Shown: positions 54,651 through 63,482 of the stretch, one piece after another
Layout: each line of letters opens with the position of its first letter
Position numbering within the stretch: position 1 is the first letter of the stretch
Assembly: GCA_038960095.1 (NCBI GenBank)
Contig: CP152425.1
Coordinates: forward strand, 1,435,782-1,499,781
Direction: 5' to 3'
Length of the DNA stretch: 64,000 nucleotides
DNA from: Symbiodolus clandestinus
GTDB taxonomy: Bacteria > Pseudomonadota > Gammaproteobacteria > Enterobacterales > G038960095
Made by a program: the position numbers and the translations under genes
The notes under the pieces: model-generated
What the model was told of the DNA's origin: nothing
The model's input: the letters and a program-made list of their open reading frames with translations, nothing else
Database searches by the model: none

Positions 54651-55272
54651 AAATGTCAAAATACGAAATCAGAGCAATAAAATGTCTAGTAAAAATTTCA
54701 TTATGCCAGCCATAGCCATCTCAACTATCAAATTAAAAACTGATCGACTCTTACTTCGACCGTCCGATCCAACACACGCGCTTGATCTGCTTCAGTATTA
54801 TCATACCAATAGAGAACACCTTAGGCCGTGGGAACCACTACATCCAGACGATTTCTATACATTGCCAAAATTAAAAAAAAGGCTGCTTGATAGGGTACAA
54901 CAAATGAAGGAAGGCAATTCTATTCATTTTCTACTCGCTTGCAGAAAAAGTGGTGTGCTAAAGGGAGAGTGTAATTTTACGAATATTATTCGCGGTCCAT
55001 TTCAGGCCTGTTATCTTGGTTTCTCCATTGCGCAGAATGCACAGGGTAAAGGTCTAATGCATGAAGCTTTATCCACAGCCATAGATTTTATTTTTAGCGC
55101 TTATGATTTGCATCGCATTATGGCCAACTATTGTCCGGAAAACCAGCGTAGTGGAAAACTACTTGCCAGTCTAGGTTTCGAAATTGAAGGAAAGGCCCGA
55201 GACTATCTTAAGATAAATGGGCTTTGGAAAGATCACATTCTTACTTCGAAAATCAATAGAAATAAACCCTGA
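54643..55272 (+). CDS. RimJ-like GNAT N-acetyltransferase
   Basis: The protein from the ATG at 54643 has ~209 residues and overlaps the MFS gene by 8 bp; a second ATG at 54682 would remove 13. It resembles RimJ closely: LKTDRLLLRPSD, NREHLRPWEPLHP, GPFQACYLGFSIAQNAQGKG (acetyl-CoA loop), HRIMANYCPENQRSGKLLASLGFE and KINGLWKDHILTS. RimJ acetylates the N-terminal Ala of S5. In a peptide cluster it more likely acetylates the product N-terminus or gives immunity. That role is inference. Confidence 0.82.
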   Translation: MIENVKIRNQSNKMSSKNFIMPAIAISTIKLKTDRLLLRPSDPTHALDLLQYYHTNREHLRPWEPLHPDDFYTLPKLKKRLLDRVQQMKEGNSIHFLLACRKSGVLKGECNFTNIIRGPFQACYLGFSIAQNAQGKGLMHEALSTAIDFIFSAYDLHRIMANYCPENQRSGKLLASLGFEIEGKARDYLKINGLWKDHILTSKINRNKP

Positions 55273-55281
55273 GGAATTCCT

Positions 55282-56484
55282 ATGAATAGCTTAGTGCTTA
55301 ACACATTATTCCATGAAAATGATAAAAAAGAATTCTTGTGTTCACATTTAGGAAATTCGGCGTATTACTTTAAAGGAAATCGAAATCAATATACCATACT
55401 TATTTCTTGGCCTATCATTAATAAAATACTAATGAAATATAGGTTAGTACCACCTCGTGTACGCCTCGTTTATAGTGGCGAGAATGTGAAAATCGAAGAC
55501 TATACGTCCATAAAGCGGGAGAGAAGTGGACGCTTGCATAGATTATTAGATCTTGTTGCTGTTTCTCAGCAACTTCGCCGAGGTGCAACTCTGATTATTG
55601 ATGCAATCGATGAATTGTACGATCCTATAAAAAACTTATCATCTGAAATGGAGCAGATGTTCCACGAGGAAATACAAATAAATGCTTATATTGCTTGGGG
55701 GGATACTCCTGGTTTTCCCATGCATACAGACCCGCATGACGTGCTTATATTTCAAGTCATGGGTCGAAAAAAATGGCATATTGTTGCCCCGAATCATAAA
55801 GCATTTTCTGAACTAGAGAGATTGACATCTGCGGGGACTAGATTGGCTAATGATACATGGGAGTTTATATTAGAACAAGGAGATTCTCTATATATCCCTA
55901 GAGGATGGCAACATGAAGTATTCCCATTAGGTGAGGCAACCATTCATTTAACAACGGGAATTGAGCGACGGATAGGAAATGATTATTTATCATGGATTTT
56001 CAAAAACTCGAAAGATCTTACAATTCTCCGAGAAGCGGTTCCTCGCTTTCAAGGAGAACTCAGTCGTAAAGAGTACCAAAATAATCTTAAAGATGCAATG
56101 ATAAAAGCAATAAATTCATTACCGCTAGATAAATATCTTGAATCCTGTGATTCCTCATTGCGCTTACGTGGTCAAATAAATCTACCATGGTCAGCATCTA
56201 ACATGCTCTCAATTAAACCAGATGCCGTAATCAAATGGTTACTTCCTTTTATTATTAGAAAAATACAAAAAAAAGATATTTATCTTGTCGAAGCAGATGG
56301 CCGAACGTTAGAAATTCGATCGTCAATGTTATGCATACTCCAGCACCTTGAGCTAGTATGCAGCATACCATATGGTCAATTATGCTCTTTCGCAGCCAAT
56401 TCCAAAATTATGGAATCTGAGGTGTCCGAGTTAATTGATCATCTTGCTATTTTCGGTTGGATTTCCATAACTGACCGGGTTTAA
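55282..56484 (+). CDS. JmjC (Cupin_4) Fe(II)/2-oxoglutarate oxygenase with C-terminal winged helix
   Basis: The 400-residue protein resembles bacterial ribosomal oxygenases (YcfD/RoxA type). The iron site is H148-x-D150 in MHTDPHD with the distal His211 in YIPRGWQHEV; GRKKWHI supplies the likely 2OG-binding Lys. Residues ~240-400 form a helical dimerisation and winged-helix-like region. It is 10 bp after the acetyltransferase gene and last of the block. In this context it probably hydroxylates a peptide residue. The chemistry is assigned from the motif; the substrate is unknown. Confidence 0.8.
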   Translation: MNSLVLNTLFHENDKKEFLCSHLGNSAYYFKGNRNQYTILISWPIINKILMKYRLVPPRVRLVYSGENVKIEDYTSIKRERSGRLHRLLDLVAVSQQLRRGATLIIDAIDELYDPIKNLSSEMEQMFHEEIQINAYIAWGDTPGFPMHTDPHDVLIFQVMGRKKWHIVAPNHKAFSELERLTSAGTRLANDTWEFILEQGDSLYIPRGWQHEVFPLGEATIHLTTGIERRIGNDYLSWIFKNSKDLTILREAVPRFQGELSRKEYQNNLKDAMIKAINSLPLDKYLESCDSSLRLRGQINLPWSASNMLSIKPDAVIKWLLPFIIRKIQKKDIYLVEADGRTLEIRSSMLCILQHLELVCSIPYGQLCSFAANSKIMESEVSELIDHLAIFGWISITDRV

Positions 56485-56613
56485 GGGGAACTGTTGTAAA
56501 TAGCATGTAAAAATTGAATTCCCTACGGAGTCCGGGTTACGCATCAAACCCGCCCTATGTGCGTATTACCATGAAGAAGATTACCCAATATCATCGATGA
56601 ATCATACCGAAAT

Positions 56614-56735
56614 TATCGGAGAATTTTTTTAATCAAGCTACCTTAGCAAAATCCGTTTGTTGTTGGTAATATGGGGTAATGAGTTTTTCCGGTAGAGACT
56701 CTCTTGATTTGTGATTATCAAACAATTTAGATTAC
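56614..56735 (-). mobile_element. Left-end remnant of an IS3-family element
   Basis: The boundary TATCGGAGA and following T-run match the end of the intact IS3 element, and the minus strand encodes LITPYYQQQTDFAKVA then a stop, the counterpart of the OrfB end YYQQQIELDKAA. About 120 bp survive. It shows a related but distinct copy once stood at the far side of the YcaO/TfuA block, which is thus flanked by IS3 sequence on both sides. Confidence 0.7.
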
Positions 56736-56811
56736 AAATTAAATATTTATAAAATAATACACTTAAAAATATTTAATCAATAGTCGAAACTTTACTGATT
56801 TATAGTGCAAT

Positions 56812-57240
56812 TTACATTGATTTCAGCCTTGCCCGCTGCTCATCCCAAAGCAAGGGAGTATTGGAAGCCAGCATGAACAAATTGACAGTAGCCGGTAAAC
56901 TTTCATCTAGGATGGCCGCCACAATATCGGGGGCCAGTGTGGTGAGATTAACCATTCGGCTGACATAGGCGTTATCCTTGCCGACCTGTTTGGCTACTTC
57001 AGCCAAGTTAGCCGCCCTGCCTGATTCCACTAACGTTAGCCAGTAATGGCCACGAGCCAAGGCTAACTGCAGTGGCGTCGGTTTATCCAGATTACTTTTT
57101 AACACGTTGCCATCTGGCATAGTGACCACTTTATGCTAGCCGCGGCGCTTGATATGAATCGGTGTTGATAACGTTAAACGGCCATCGCTGGCGACTAGTA
57201 GCTCTGTTTCACCGCTGCTTTGGATGGTTACCTGATTCAT
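56812..57240 (-). pseudogene. Recombinase-associated HTH/ParB-like gene with an internal TAG
   Basis: Start at 57240 reads MNQVTIQSSGETELLVAS and IHIKRRG; an in-frame TAG at 57136-57138 follows, then HKVVTMPDG and TPLQLALARGHYWLTLVESG. The helix-turn-helix segment LAEVAKQVGKDNAYVSRMVN and TTLAPDIVAAILD match small proteins that sit beside serine recombinases in proteobacteria. Without the stop it would be ~142 residues. No recombinase gene remains. Its start codon abuts the truncated sheath gene, which marks a rearrangement junction. Confidence 0.75.
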
Positions 57241-57245
57241 GCAGC

Positions 57246-57929
57246 AACTCCTTGGCTAGTGAAGCAGCTATTCAATATGTTACTGAATTTTCTAGCAAAC
57301 GGCTCTATCACGTCGATCCTTGGCTGAAAATTTGGGACAGTAATAGCAATACCACGCAAGTGGTCCCTGCCTCTCCAGCAGTGGCTGGATTATTTGCTAA
57401 AACCGATCGCCAGTATGGATTTTGGGCCTCTCCTTCTAATAAAGAGTTTCTAGAGGTGGTTGGTACTGCTCGACCGATTGAATTTAACCAGGGTGATGAA
57501 AGTTGTCGTGCTAATCGATTGAACGCTGCTAATGTTGCCACGGTGATTCGTGAAGGCGGTTATCGCCTTTGGGGCAATCGCAGCTGTTCTAGCGATCCCA
57601 AATGGGCTTTTATCACTCGTGTACGCACTGTCGATATGGTCATGGACGCTATTCTATTGAGTCATCAATGGGCCATTGATCGAGCACTTACCAAAACCTA
57701 TATCAAAGAGGTTACCGAAGGGCTACAGGCCTTTATGCGTGATCTACGTGCCCAGGGAGCCATTATTAATTTTGAAGTTTACCCTGATGAAGCCCTCAAC
57801 AGTGCCACTCAACTGGAGCAAGGGCGAGTTTACTGGACCATTCGCTTTACCGATGTTCCTCCGGCAGAAAATCCTAACTTTAGCGTTGAGGTAACCAATC
57901 AGTGGATTAACGAGGTCGTGGCTGCATGA
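57246..57929 (+). pseudogene. P2-like tail sheath protein FI, 5' part missing
   Basis: From about EAAIQYVTEFSSKRLYHVDP on, this is the C-terminal half of a contractile tail sheath: VAGLFAKTDRQYGFWASPSN, DGYRLWGNR-type motif EGGYRLWGNRSC, and MRDLRAQGAIINFEV. Roughly 200 N-terminal residues are missing. The frame upstream of 57246 runs antisense through the recombinase-associated gene and is not sheath. Overlaps the tube gene by 4 bp. Confidence 0.85.
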
Positions 57930-58438
57930 TCCCACAAACACTCTACAATATGAATCTATTTATTGATGGTACTAGCTTTGCTGGAGTTGCTACTCAGGTG
58001 ACTCCACCCAAACTAAAAATCAAAGCTGAAGAGTATCGCGGGGGCGGTATGGATGCGCCAATAAAGATGGATTTAGGATTAGAGGCCTTAGAGGCCTTAG
58101 AGGCTAATTTTTCGCTCTGCCATTTAGCGCCTCAAGCTTTGCAATTTTTTGGTATCGCCGATCAAACTATTTTTAATGGTGTTTTTAGAGGCGCCTTGCG
58201 TGATCATAAAGGCACCGTACAGTCCTGTATTTTAACGATGCTTGGCATGTTAACTGAAGTAGATATGGGGGATTGGAAGCCTGCAGAAAAAACTGAAAGC
58301 AAATTTACATTAGCCTGCAGTTATTACAAATTTGAGTTAGATAATATCATCCTTTATGAAATTGATCCTTTGGCCTCGGTACGAATTATCAATGGCCGTG
58401 ATCAACTAACAGCCATTCGAACCGCCTTAGGTTTTTAA
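57926..58438 (+). CDS. P2-like major tail tube protein FII
   Basis: About 170 residues, beginning with LYNMNLFIDGTSFAGVA and containing KAEEYRGGGMDAPIKMDLGL and DTESK-like KTESKFTLACSYYK, ending as FII proteins do. It forms the inner tube of the contractile tail. A 9-bp direct duplication (EALEALEA, near 58080) adds three residues and may alter the fold. Intact frame. Confidence 0.88.
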   Translation: MIPQTLYNMNLFIDGTSFAGVATQVTPPKLKIKAEEYRGGGMDAPIKMDLGLEALEALEANFSLCHLAPQALQFFGIADQTIFNGVFRGALRDHKGTVQSCILTMLGMLTEVDMGDWKPAEKTESKFTLACSYYKFELDNIILYEIDPLASVRIINGRDQLTAIRTALGF

Positions 58439-58450
58439 GGAATTATTCTA

Positions 58451-58753
58451 ATGAATCAATTAACGGTTACGCTTGATCATCCTACTCCTTTTGATGGCAT
58501 TCTCCGTGACTGCCTAACTTTGAGAGCACCTTTGGTACGAGATATGCGTTGTGCCGCCAGACAGGCTCCTCAAGATATGGAAGAACGTGAACTGATTTTA
58601 TTTGGATTGTTGGCGGAAGTATCTCCTAAAGAGCTAGAAGGATTGTATTTTACCGATTACCGGAGGTTACAAGAGAGCTACTTTCGCCTGGTATCCCCTA
58701 GCACGACTGGCCCCACAGTCACTGAATCTACTGATGAAACGGTTGGCACGTGA
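58451..58753 (+). CDS. P2-like tail assembly protein E
   Basis: The 100-residue protein has an N-terminal hydrophobic/beta segment and an acidic middle (DMEERELILFGLLAEVSPKEL), as in gpE of P2, which is a tail assembly chaperone. In P2 a frameshift near its end makes E+E'. Here the E' frame (58734..58823) overlaps by 20 bp. It precedes the tape measure gene. Confidence 0.75.
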   Translation: MNQLTVTLDHPTPFDGILRDCLTLRAPLVRDMRCAARQAPQDMEERELILFGLLAEVSPKELEGLYFTDYRRLQESYFRLVSPSTTGPTVTESTDETVGT

Positions 58754-58823
58754 ACTACATTTTCAACCTTCGGAGATTCAACAATTAGCCTTAGAAGAGG
58801 CCTTATGGTGGTTAGAGGAGTGA
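58734..58823 (+). CDS. E' extension of the tail assembly protein (alternative frame)
   Basis: Reads MKRLARELHFQPSEIQQL then ALEEALWWLEE, 29 residues, typical of E' and of the GT-type tail chaperones. It lies in the +1 frame relative to E; that frame is open back to 58638. It is normally made only as an E-E' fusion by programmed frameshifting; the slippery site is not evident to me. It ends 1 bp before the tape measure start. Confidence 0.6.
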   Translation: MKRLARELHFQPSEIQQLALEEALWWLEE

Positions 58824-61031
58824 ATGATGGCCCGCGACATTGCAATGGGTTTAGTCATTGGCGGTGCAGTCGATGGTTCGCTCGGCAAAGCTGTCAAACA
58901 AGCGACTTCGCAGCTTGAGAATTTAAAACAGCAGGCTGCCAAACAGCGACTATGGCAACATACCATTGGTGAAACTCGGCAACTGCAGCGAGATTTTAAG
59001 CGGCTACAGCTGGCCGGAGATAATGCGGCTGTCGGCATCCAGCGAAAACTAGACAGTAATCTACTAACCCTAAAAAAAGCGGGTATTGAAGCAAATAGCT
59101 TGGAGCAGGCTTACCAGCGATTGGGACGCACAGCCAAAAGATTAGAGCTACGAGCCAGTGGCCATCAATTGATTAGTCAAGGGCTCTCTCAAGGAAAACA
59201 GGTTATCGGCGATGCTTTGAAATTAACGGCTACCGTAGCCGTACCCACCCTGCTAGCGGCCAACTATCAAGATTTAATTCGTGATATCGTTATTAAAGCA
59301 GGCAAAGCTGGGACCGCTGAGGAGTCCCTTATCAGTCAATTTATCGCTAAAACGGCCTCAGAGGTTGGTATTGCACGCAATGCATTAGCCGAAGCAGTCA
59401 ATCAGATGGTAGGTGCCGGCATGGAATTGCAACAAGCGGTCGAATTAGCACCTAGTTTAGCCAAGTTTTCCGTCAGCCAACGATCGGAAACCAGTGATAC
59501 TGCCCGCATGATGACCGCCATGGTACAAAATGCTGGTATTGTGGAGACTTCCCAAATGCAGCAGGCATTGGAATCGATTGCCTACTTAGGTAAAGAGGGA
59601 TCATTCGAAGCATCTGATATGGCCAAATGGTTTCCCCAGATCTTAGCGGAAACTAAAAAACTGGGGATTACCGGCGTTGAGGCCATTGTTAAGGCAGGAG
59701 CAGCTTTACAAGTAATGATGAAAGTCTCTGGATCCAGCGATGAAGCGGCCACTATTTTAAAAGATTGGCTGTCTAAAATGGGAGCCATGGAGACCCGTAG
59801 CCGTTATGAAAAGGTGGGGATTGATTACCAAGCCGTGATGCAGCAATTTATTCAGAAAGGCTGGGACCCACTACTAGCTTCGTTTAAGCTAGCACAACTC
59901 TACATCGAGAAGACCGATCCTCAGGAAGTAGCACGGATGTCTAAGACCTTGGTAGACATCGATAAAGAGAGCAATCAAGCGAAAAAGCAGCATATGCTAA
60001 AAGCCTTTGCAGAATCGATGAAAGCCGGCGATCTGTTCACCAATCAATATACCAAAGCGGCACTCACTGCTGCTATGCAAAATGAAGCGCTGTTACATCA
60101 ATTGGTTAAGGGAGCCTCTGGCGTTAGTGGTAAATTGGATAAAGATTTACGTGATCGCCGCACGATGTCTAAACAGCTATGGGCCGAAGTGACTTATGCC
60201 TGGGATGAAGCTGCTCGCCAAGTGGGTGATGCCCTACGACCTTTGACCGATACCGTGGGCAGGGTATTGAAACAACTTGGCTTAGGACTGTCCACCATTG
60301 CCGCCAAAGCACCGTTAGCGCTAGCAGCCTTGACCACACTAGCCGGTGGCTTTATTGGTTTGAAAGCGCTACAAGCCAGTTGGAACCTTGGCTAAGGCGT
60401 GTGGTCCTTAGCTAAAGGTAGCCTATTGGGAGGAAAAGCTCAACCGGTCTATGTCACCAACCTGGGCAATGTTGCTGGTAAACTATTGCCCACTAAGCTA
60501 GGTAGAGCACTTGGCAAAGCAAGCAGTTACTTAGGAAGCACCTTAGCCATTGGCAGCGCTGCTTATCAAATTTATGATACTGCCAAAAATGCCAACAGTA
60601 CCACTGAAAAAGTCGCTGGTTATGGCGATGCCATCGGCGGATTAGCGGGTGGTTTAGCGGGTGCTAAATTAGGTGCCTTGGCTGGCAGCTGGGGAGGTCC
60701 CATCGGTGTCGCCATTGGCGGTGTGCTCGGTAGTCTAGCGGGCAGTTTGGGTGGTGGGAAAATAGGCAGCTGGCTAGGGAGGTCGCTGTTTAACTCTGAG
60801 CCATCCACCAGTGGCTCGCCACCCGCGGTACTGGCAACAGCAAACCAACCTAATAATCGAGAGCTAACCCAAACCCTGCAATTCTCCCCTACGGTACAAG
60901 TCAACGTTCAAGGTGAACTCAAACAGCCTCGCCAGCTGGCAGAAGTATTAATGCCCCACTTACACAGCCTCTTCGAACAATTTCGTCAACAACAGCAGCG
61001 AGCAGTGTGGTACGATGCTCCACAGGTTTGA
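58824..61031 (+). pseudogene. P2-like tail tape measure protein T, interrupted by one in-frame TAA
   Basis: Two open frames in the same phase, 58824..60392 and 60396..61031, are separated only by TAA at 60393-60395. Together they give ~735 residues of a tape measure. The start is coiled-coil (LENLKQQAAKQRLWQ), with the TMP motif VTYAWDEAARQVGDALRPL at ~455-475. Hydrophobic/Gly-Ala segments follow (GGLAGGLAGAKLGALAG) and the C-terminus is Gln-rich. A tape measure truncated at ~523 residues would give a short or non-assembling tail. Confidence 0.88.
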
Positions 61032-61209
61032 ATTTCCATCTTTAAAGCTGCTCAATCGGGGTGTGCAAACTCTCAAAATCAATGGGGCGCCATGTATAAA
61101 TTTGGTTTTGGCGTTTCAAAAAATCATAGGCCTGCCAGGGAATGGTATCAAAAGGCTGCCGATCGAAGGAAATGACAAAGCAAAAGTTAGCCTTGAAAGA
61201 TTCCGGTAA
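61031..61209 (+). pseudogene. Remnant of a Sel1-repeat gene
   Basis: In the frame from 61033 the sequence reads KAAQSGCANSQNQWGAMYKF, then GFGVSKNHRPAREWYQKAAD, the consensus of Sel1-like repeats (A..G..DAQ..LG.MY..G.GV..D...A.EWY.KAA). At about 61168 the frame shifts into NDKAKVSLERFR and ends. Only one and a half repeats survive and no start codon is found, so it is a relic inserted in the tail module. Confidence 0.6.
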
Positions 61210-61292
61210 AATTTCTACCCAACTGAAGGTGTTCAGGATTTGTATAGATTGGTGAAAATGTAGCCATGGCTGGCCATTCAGCTTAGCCGTTA

Positions 61293-62228
61293 TTAATGCA
61301 GCTGTTTTAGCTCTTTTTTAGCTAATCCAGTTATTTGTATGATGTCATCGGCTGACATACCTTTTTCTAACAAACGTTGAGCAATCTCAAGGGATTTTTT
61401 ATGTTCACCTTGTTGCAGACCTTGTTGCAGACCTTGTTGCAGACCTTGTTGCATCCCACGCTGTTCTAGTTGTTGCCCTGCGGTTAACATGGCCTCTTTC
61501 TCCTCTGGCACGGTTTGTATCAGCTCATTAATCACCATTTCAGGTGATTTTTCGCCTTTATAGGTACCAATTATATACCTAAGAAGTCCAAACTTAAAGT
61601 CAGGGCACTGCTCTAACTGATTACTATCAAGTAAAAGTCGAAGCTGACTTTTAGCTTTATCTAAGAAGTGTTCTCCTTGGTTGAAAGCATCTCGCAATGG
61701 CCATTCTAGCAGAGCAACTACCCCATGGGAGGCAATTTCTTGGTCGGTCATTACTGAAACGTCAACCAGTTGATGCCCCTGTGACAGCATTTTCTGAGCG
61801 TGTGTTGGATTTTTAAACAGATCCCAGATTTGCCTAGAATAGGGGTAAGGAGTTTCGAGACCGTGGTAGAGAACCAAAGGCCATATTAGTGGCAGTTTAG
61901 TGTGGCCCTGTTTTAAATGGTAGCGCATTAAAGCAGTTGTGTACTCATGGATTCTTAGCGGCATTAAGCGCTTAGCCGTCGATTGATGCTCGATAATGAG
62001 ATACAGATAGTCCTCTCCTTGCTTAATGGTGCACCGAAAAACTGCGTCGCTTTGTAGTTTCCTAATCGCTGACGGCAGTAGTTCACTGTTAATTAACGTC
62101 AAGGTGGAAAAATCTATTAATTTCACCAGTTCTGGTGGCAAATGGATGTTCAAAAAAGAGATTGCCAGCGACCTTTCTTGAATAAAGGCTTTAAAAAAAT
62201 GGTCGTGCGGCTGAGATTTTTTGGGCAT
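61293..62228 (-). CDS. Rpn-family recombination-promoting nuclease/putative transposase
   Basis: The 311-residue protein begins with the Rpn start (HDHFFKAFIQERSLAISFLN). It has the PD-(D/E)XK nuclease core with the D in QSDAVF and the ExQ in YLYLIIEHQST. The C-terminus is a repeat-rich helix (QQGLQQGLQQG) followed by LEKGMSADDIIQITGL. The gene is intact. Rpn proteins promote RecA-independent recombination and may be selfish; here it is inserted antisense between tape measure and U. Confidence 0.87.
   Translation of the reverse strand: MPKKSQPHDHFFKAFIQERSLAISFLNIHLPPELVKLIDFSTLTLINSELLPSAIRKLQSDAVFRCTIKQGEDYLYLIIEHQSTAKRLMPLRIHEYTTALMRYHLKQGHTKLPLIWPLVLYHGLETPYPYSRQIWDLFKNPTHAQKMLSQGHQLVDVSVMTDQEIASHGVVALLEWPLRDAFNQGEHFLDKAKSQLRLLLDSNQLEQCPDFKFGLLRYIIGTYKGEKSPEMVINELIQTVPEEKEAMLTAGQQLEQRGMQQGLQQGLQQGLQQGEHKKSLEIAQRLLEKGMSADDIIQITGLAKKELKQLH
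61407..61454 (-). repeat. Four tandem 12-bp repeats in the Rpn gene
   Basis: Four copies of ACCTTGTTGCAG (plus-strand sense), the last with one mismatch, at 61407, 61419, 61431 and 61443. In the protein they give repeated QQGL. Such Rpn C-terminal repeats vary in copy number and can be checked across strains. Confidence 0.85.
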
Positions 62229-62402
62229 CCATCATTCCTTACCGTGATAGCATTCTAAAAGACACTTCGGGTGCGAACTGGGAGGCTATCATGTTTCCAG
62301 TGATTTCACGAGATCTTATCAATTATAGACGATTAACCTAGCAGAAAATTGAATCCATCAGTCCAGATCACTACTAATTTTATTAAATTCTGGAGACTGA
62401 AT

Positions 62403-63298
62403 TTGTCATCTTTTATTAACCTTATCGCTCAATCCACCACGGCTATCGCCAGTGCTGCTGGACAATCTTATCGATTTAGTCAACTGGTTACCCAGCCCTA
62501 CACAGAAGGGAGTGCCCTTAGAGTGGCTGGTCAAAGCACTGCCGCCCTTTCCGGCGCTGCAGGTCAATTAGCTACCCTAGCTAACCTGGTATCCGCCGGT
62601 GGTACCACAGCTGCCGACCGCAATGCGCTCACGCGGGGGCTGGCTCATATGGGAGCCGGTTTAGCTGATATTGACCGTAGTCTACAGCAAGTGACCCAAG
62701 GAATTAATACTGCCGTCGATGCGAATAATCAATTGAGTGCTTCAGCACGCTCTCTCAGCACCGCTAAACAACAGGCCAGCGATAGTCTACAGACACTGCA
62801 TCGCAAGCTGGGGAGTGGCCAAGAGTTAGGTAAGCGGCAGAACATTATTAAACACAGTTCTAATGCTATGCCAACGCTAACTGGTCCTCGCTCCCACTTA
62901 TTGATCTTGATAGCTGAACAGGGGCAGCGCTACTTTTTTGGTTTAACTACTGCTGCTTTCGATAAATTTCAGCGAAAAATTAGCTATAACGTGATTGCAC
63001 AGGAGCGTTTAGCAAGGCCAGATGCCTTACAAGCAATTAATCAGGGAGGTGAAACTATTATTCTGAGTGGGGTAGTCTTTGCACAATTTTCTGGTATTTC
63101 ACAGCTAGATGAGCTGCGTGAAATTGGTTTCAAATGAAGCCTATTCAACTGGTTACAGGCTACGGAGATGTATTAGGACGCTGGTATCTCACCGCTATCG
63201 ATGAAGAGCAGCAGGCATTACTGGCTAATGGTGTCCCGCGTAAACAAACTTTTAGTGTGGAGTTTAAACGTTATGGCGATGATTATACAAAGTTCTGA
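62403..63298 (+). pseudogene. P2-like tail protein U with an N-terminal extra domain, frameshifted
   Basis: The gene has an N-terminal Ala/Ser/Gln-rich helical region (~150 residues) not found in P2 U. A U domain follows: RYFFGLTTAAFDKFQRKISYN, IILSGVVFAQFSG and DELREIGF. There the frame breaks, and MKPIQLVTGYGDVLGRWYL and PRKQTFSVEFKRYGDD continue U in the -1 frame from 63134. One lost base is enough to explain it. The start is taken as the TTG at 62403, with GGAG ~8 bp before it; a TTG at 62349 is also possible. Confidence 0.72.
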
Positions 63299-63479
63299 CG
63301 GTGATCAATTAGATACCCTATGTTATGCCCATTACGGGCACCTAAATGGCACAGTAGAAGCTGTACTCCAAGCAAATCCAGGGCTCAGTGCTATTCAACA
63401 ACCCTACTCAATAGGTACCACCATACGATTTCCTGATTTAAAACCAATGTCCACTGAGTCGATTAATCTTTGGAACTAG
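63279..63479 (+). CDS. P2-like tail protein X
   Basis: About 66 residues starting MIIQSSDGDQLDTLCYAHY. It is a LysM-like tail X domain: GTVEAVLQANPGLSAIQ, then PYSIGTTIRFPD, ending TESINLWN, as in P2 X (NLWE). It sits between U and D as in P2. It overlaps the end of U by 20 bp. The start is ATG 63279 (or 63273). Confidence 0.85.
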   Translation: MIIQSSDGDQLDTLCYAHYGHLNGTVEAVLQANPGLSAIQQPYSIGTTIRFPDLKPMSTESINLWN

Positions 63480-63482
63480 AGA

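Noticed and set aside
61015..61209. Plus-strand ORF as a real 64-residue gene
   Set aside because: Its frame switches relative to the Sel1-like reading and it overlaps the tape measure end; better explained as a relic.
61407..61454. Short tandem repeat as a CRISPR-like array
   Set aside because: Units are 12 bp with no spacers and lie in frame inside the Rpn gene. No CRISPR array or cas gene is seen in the window.
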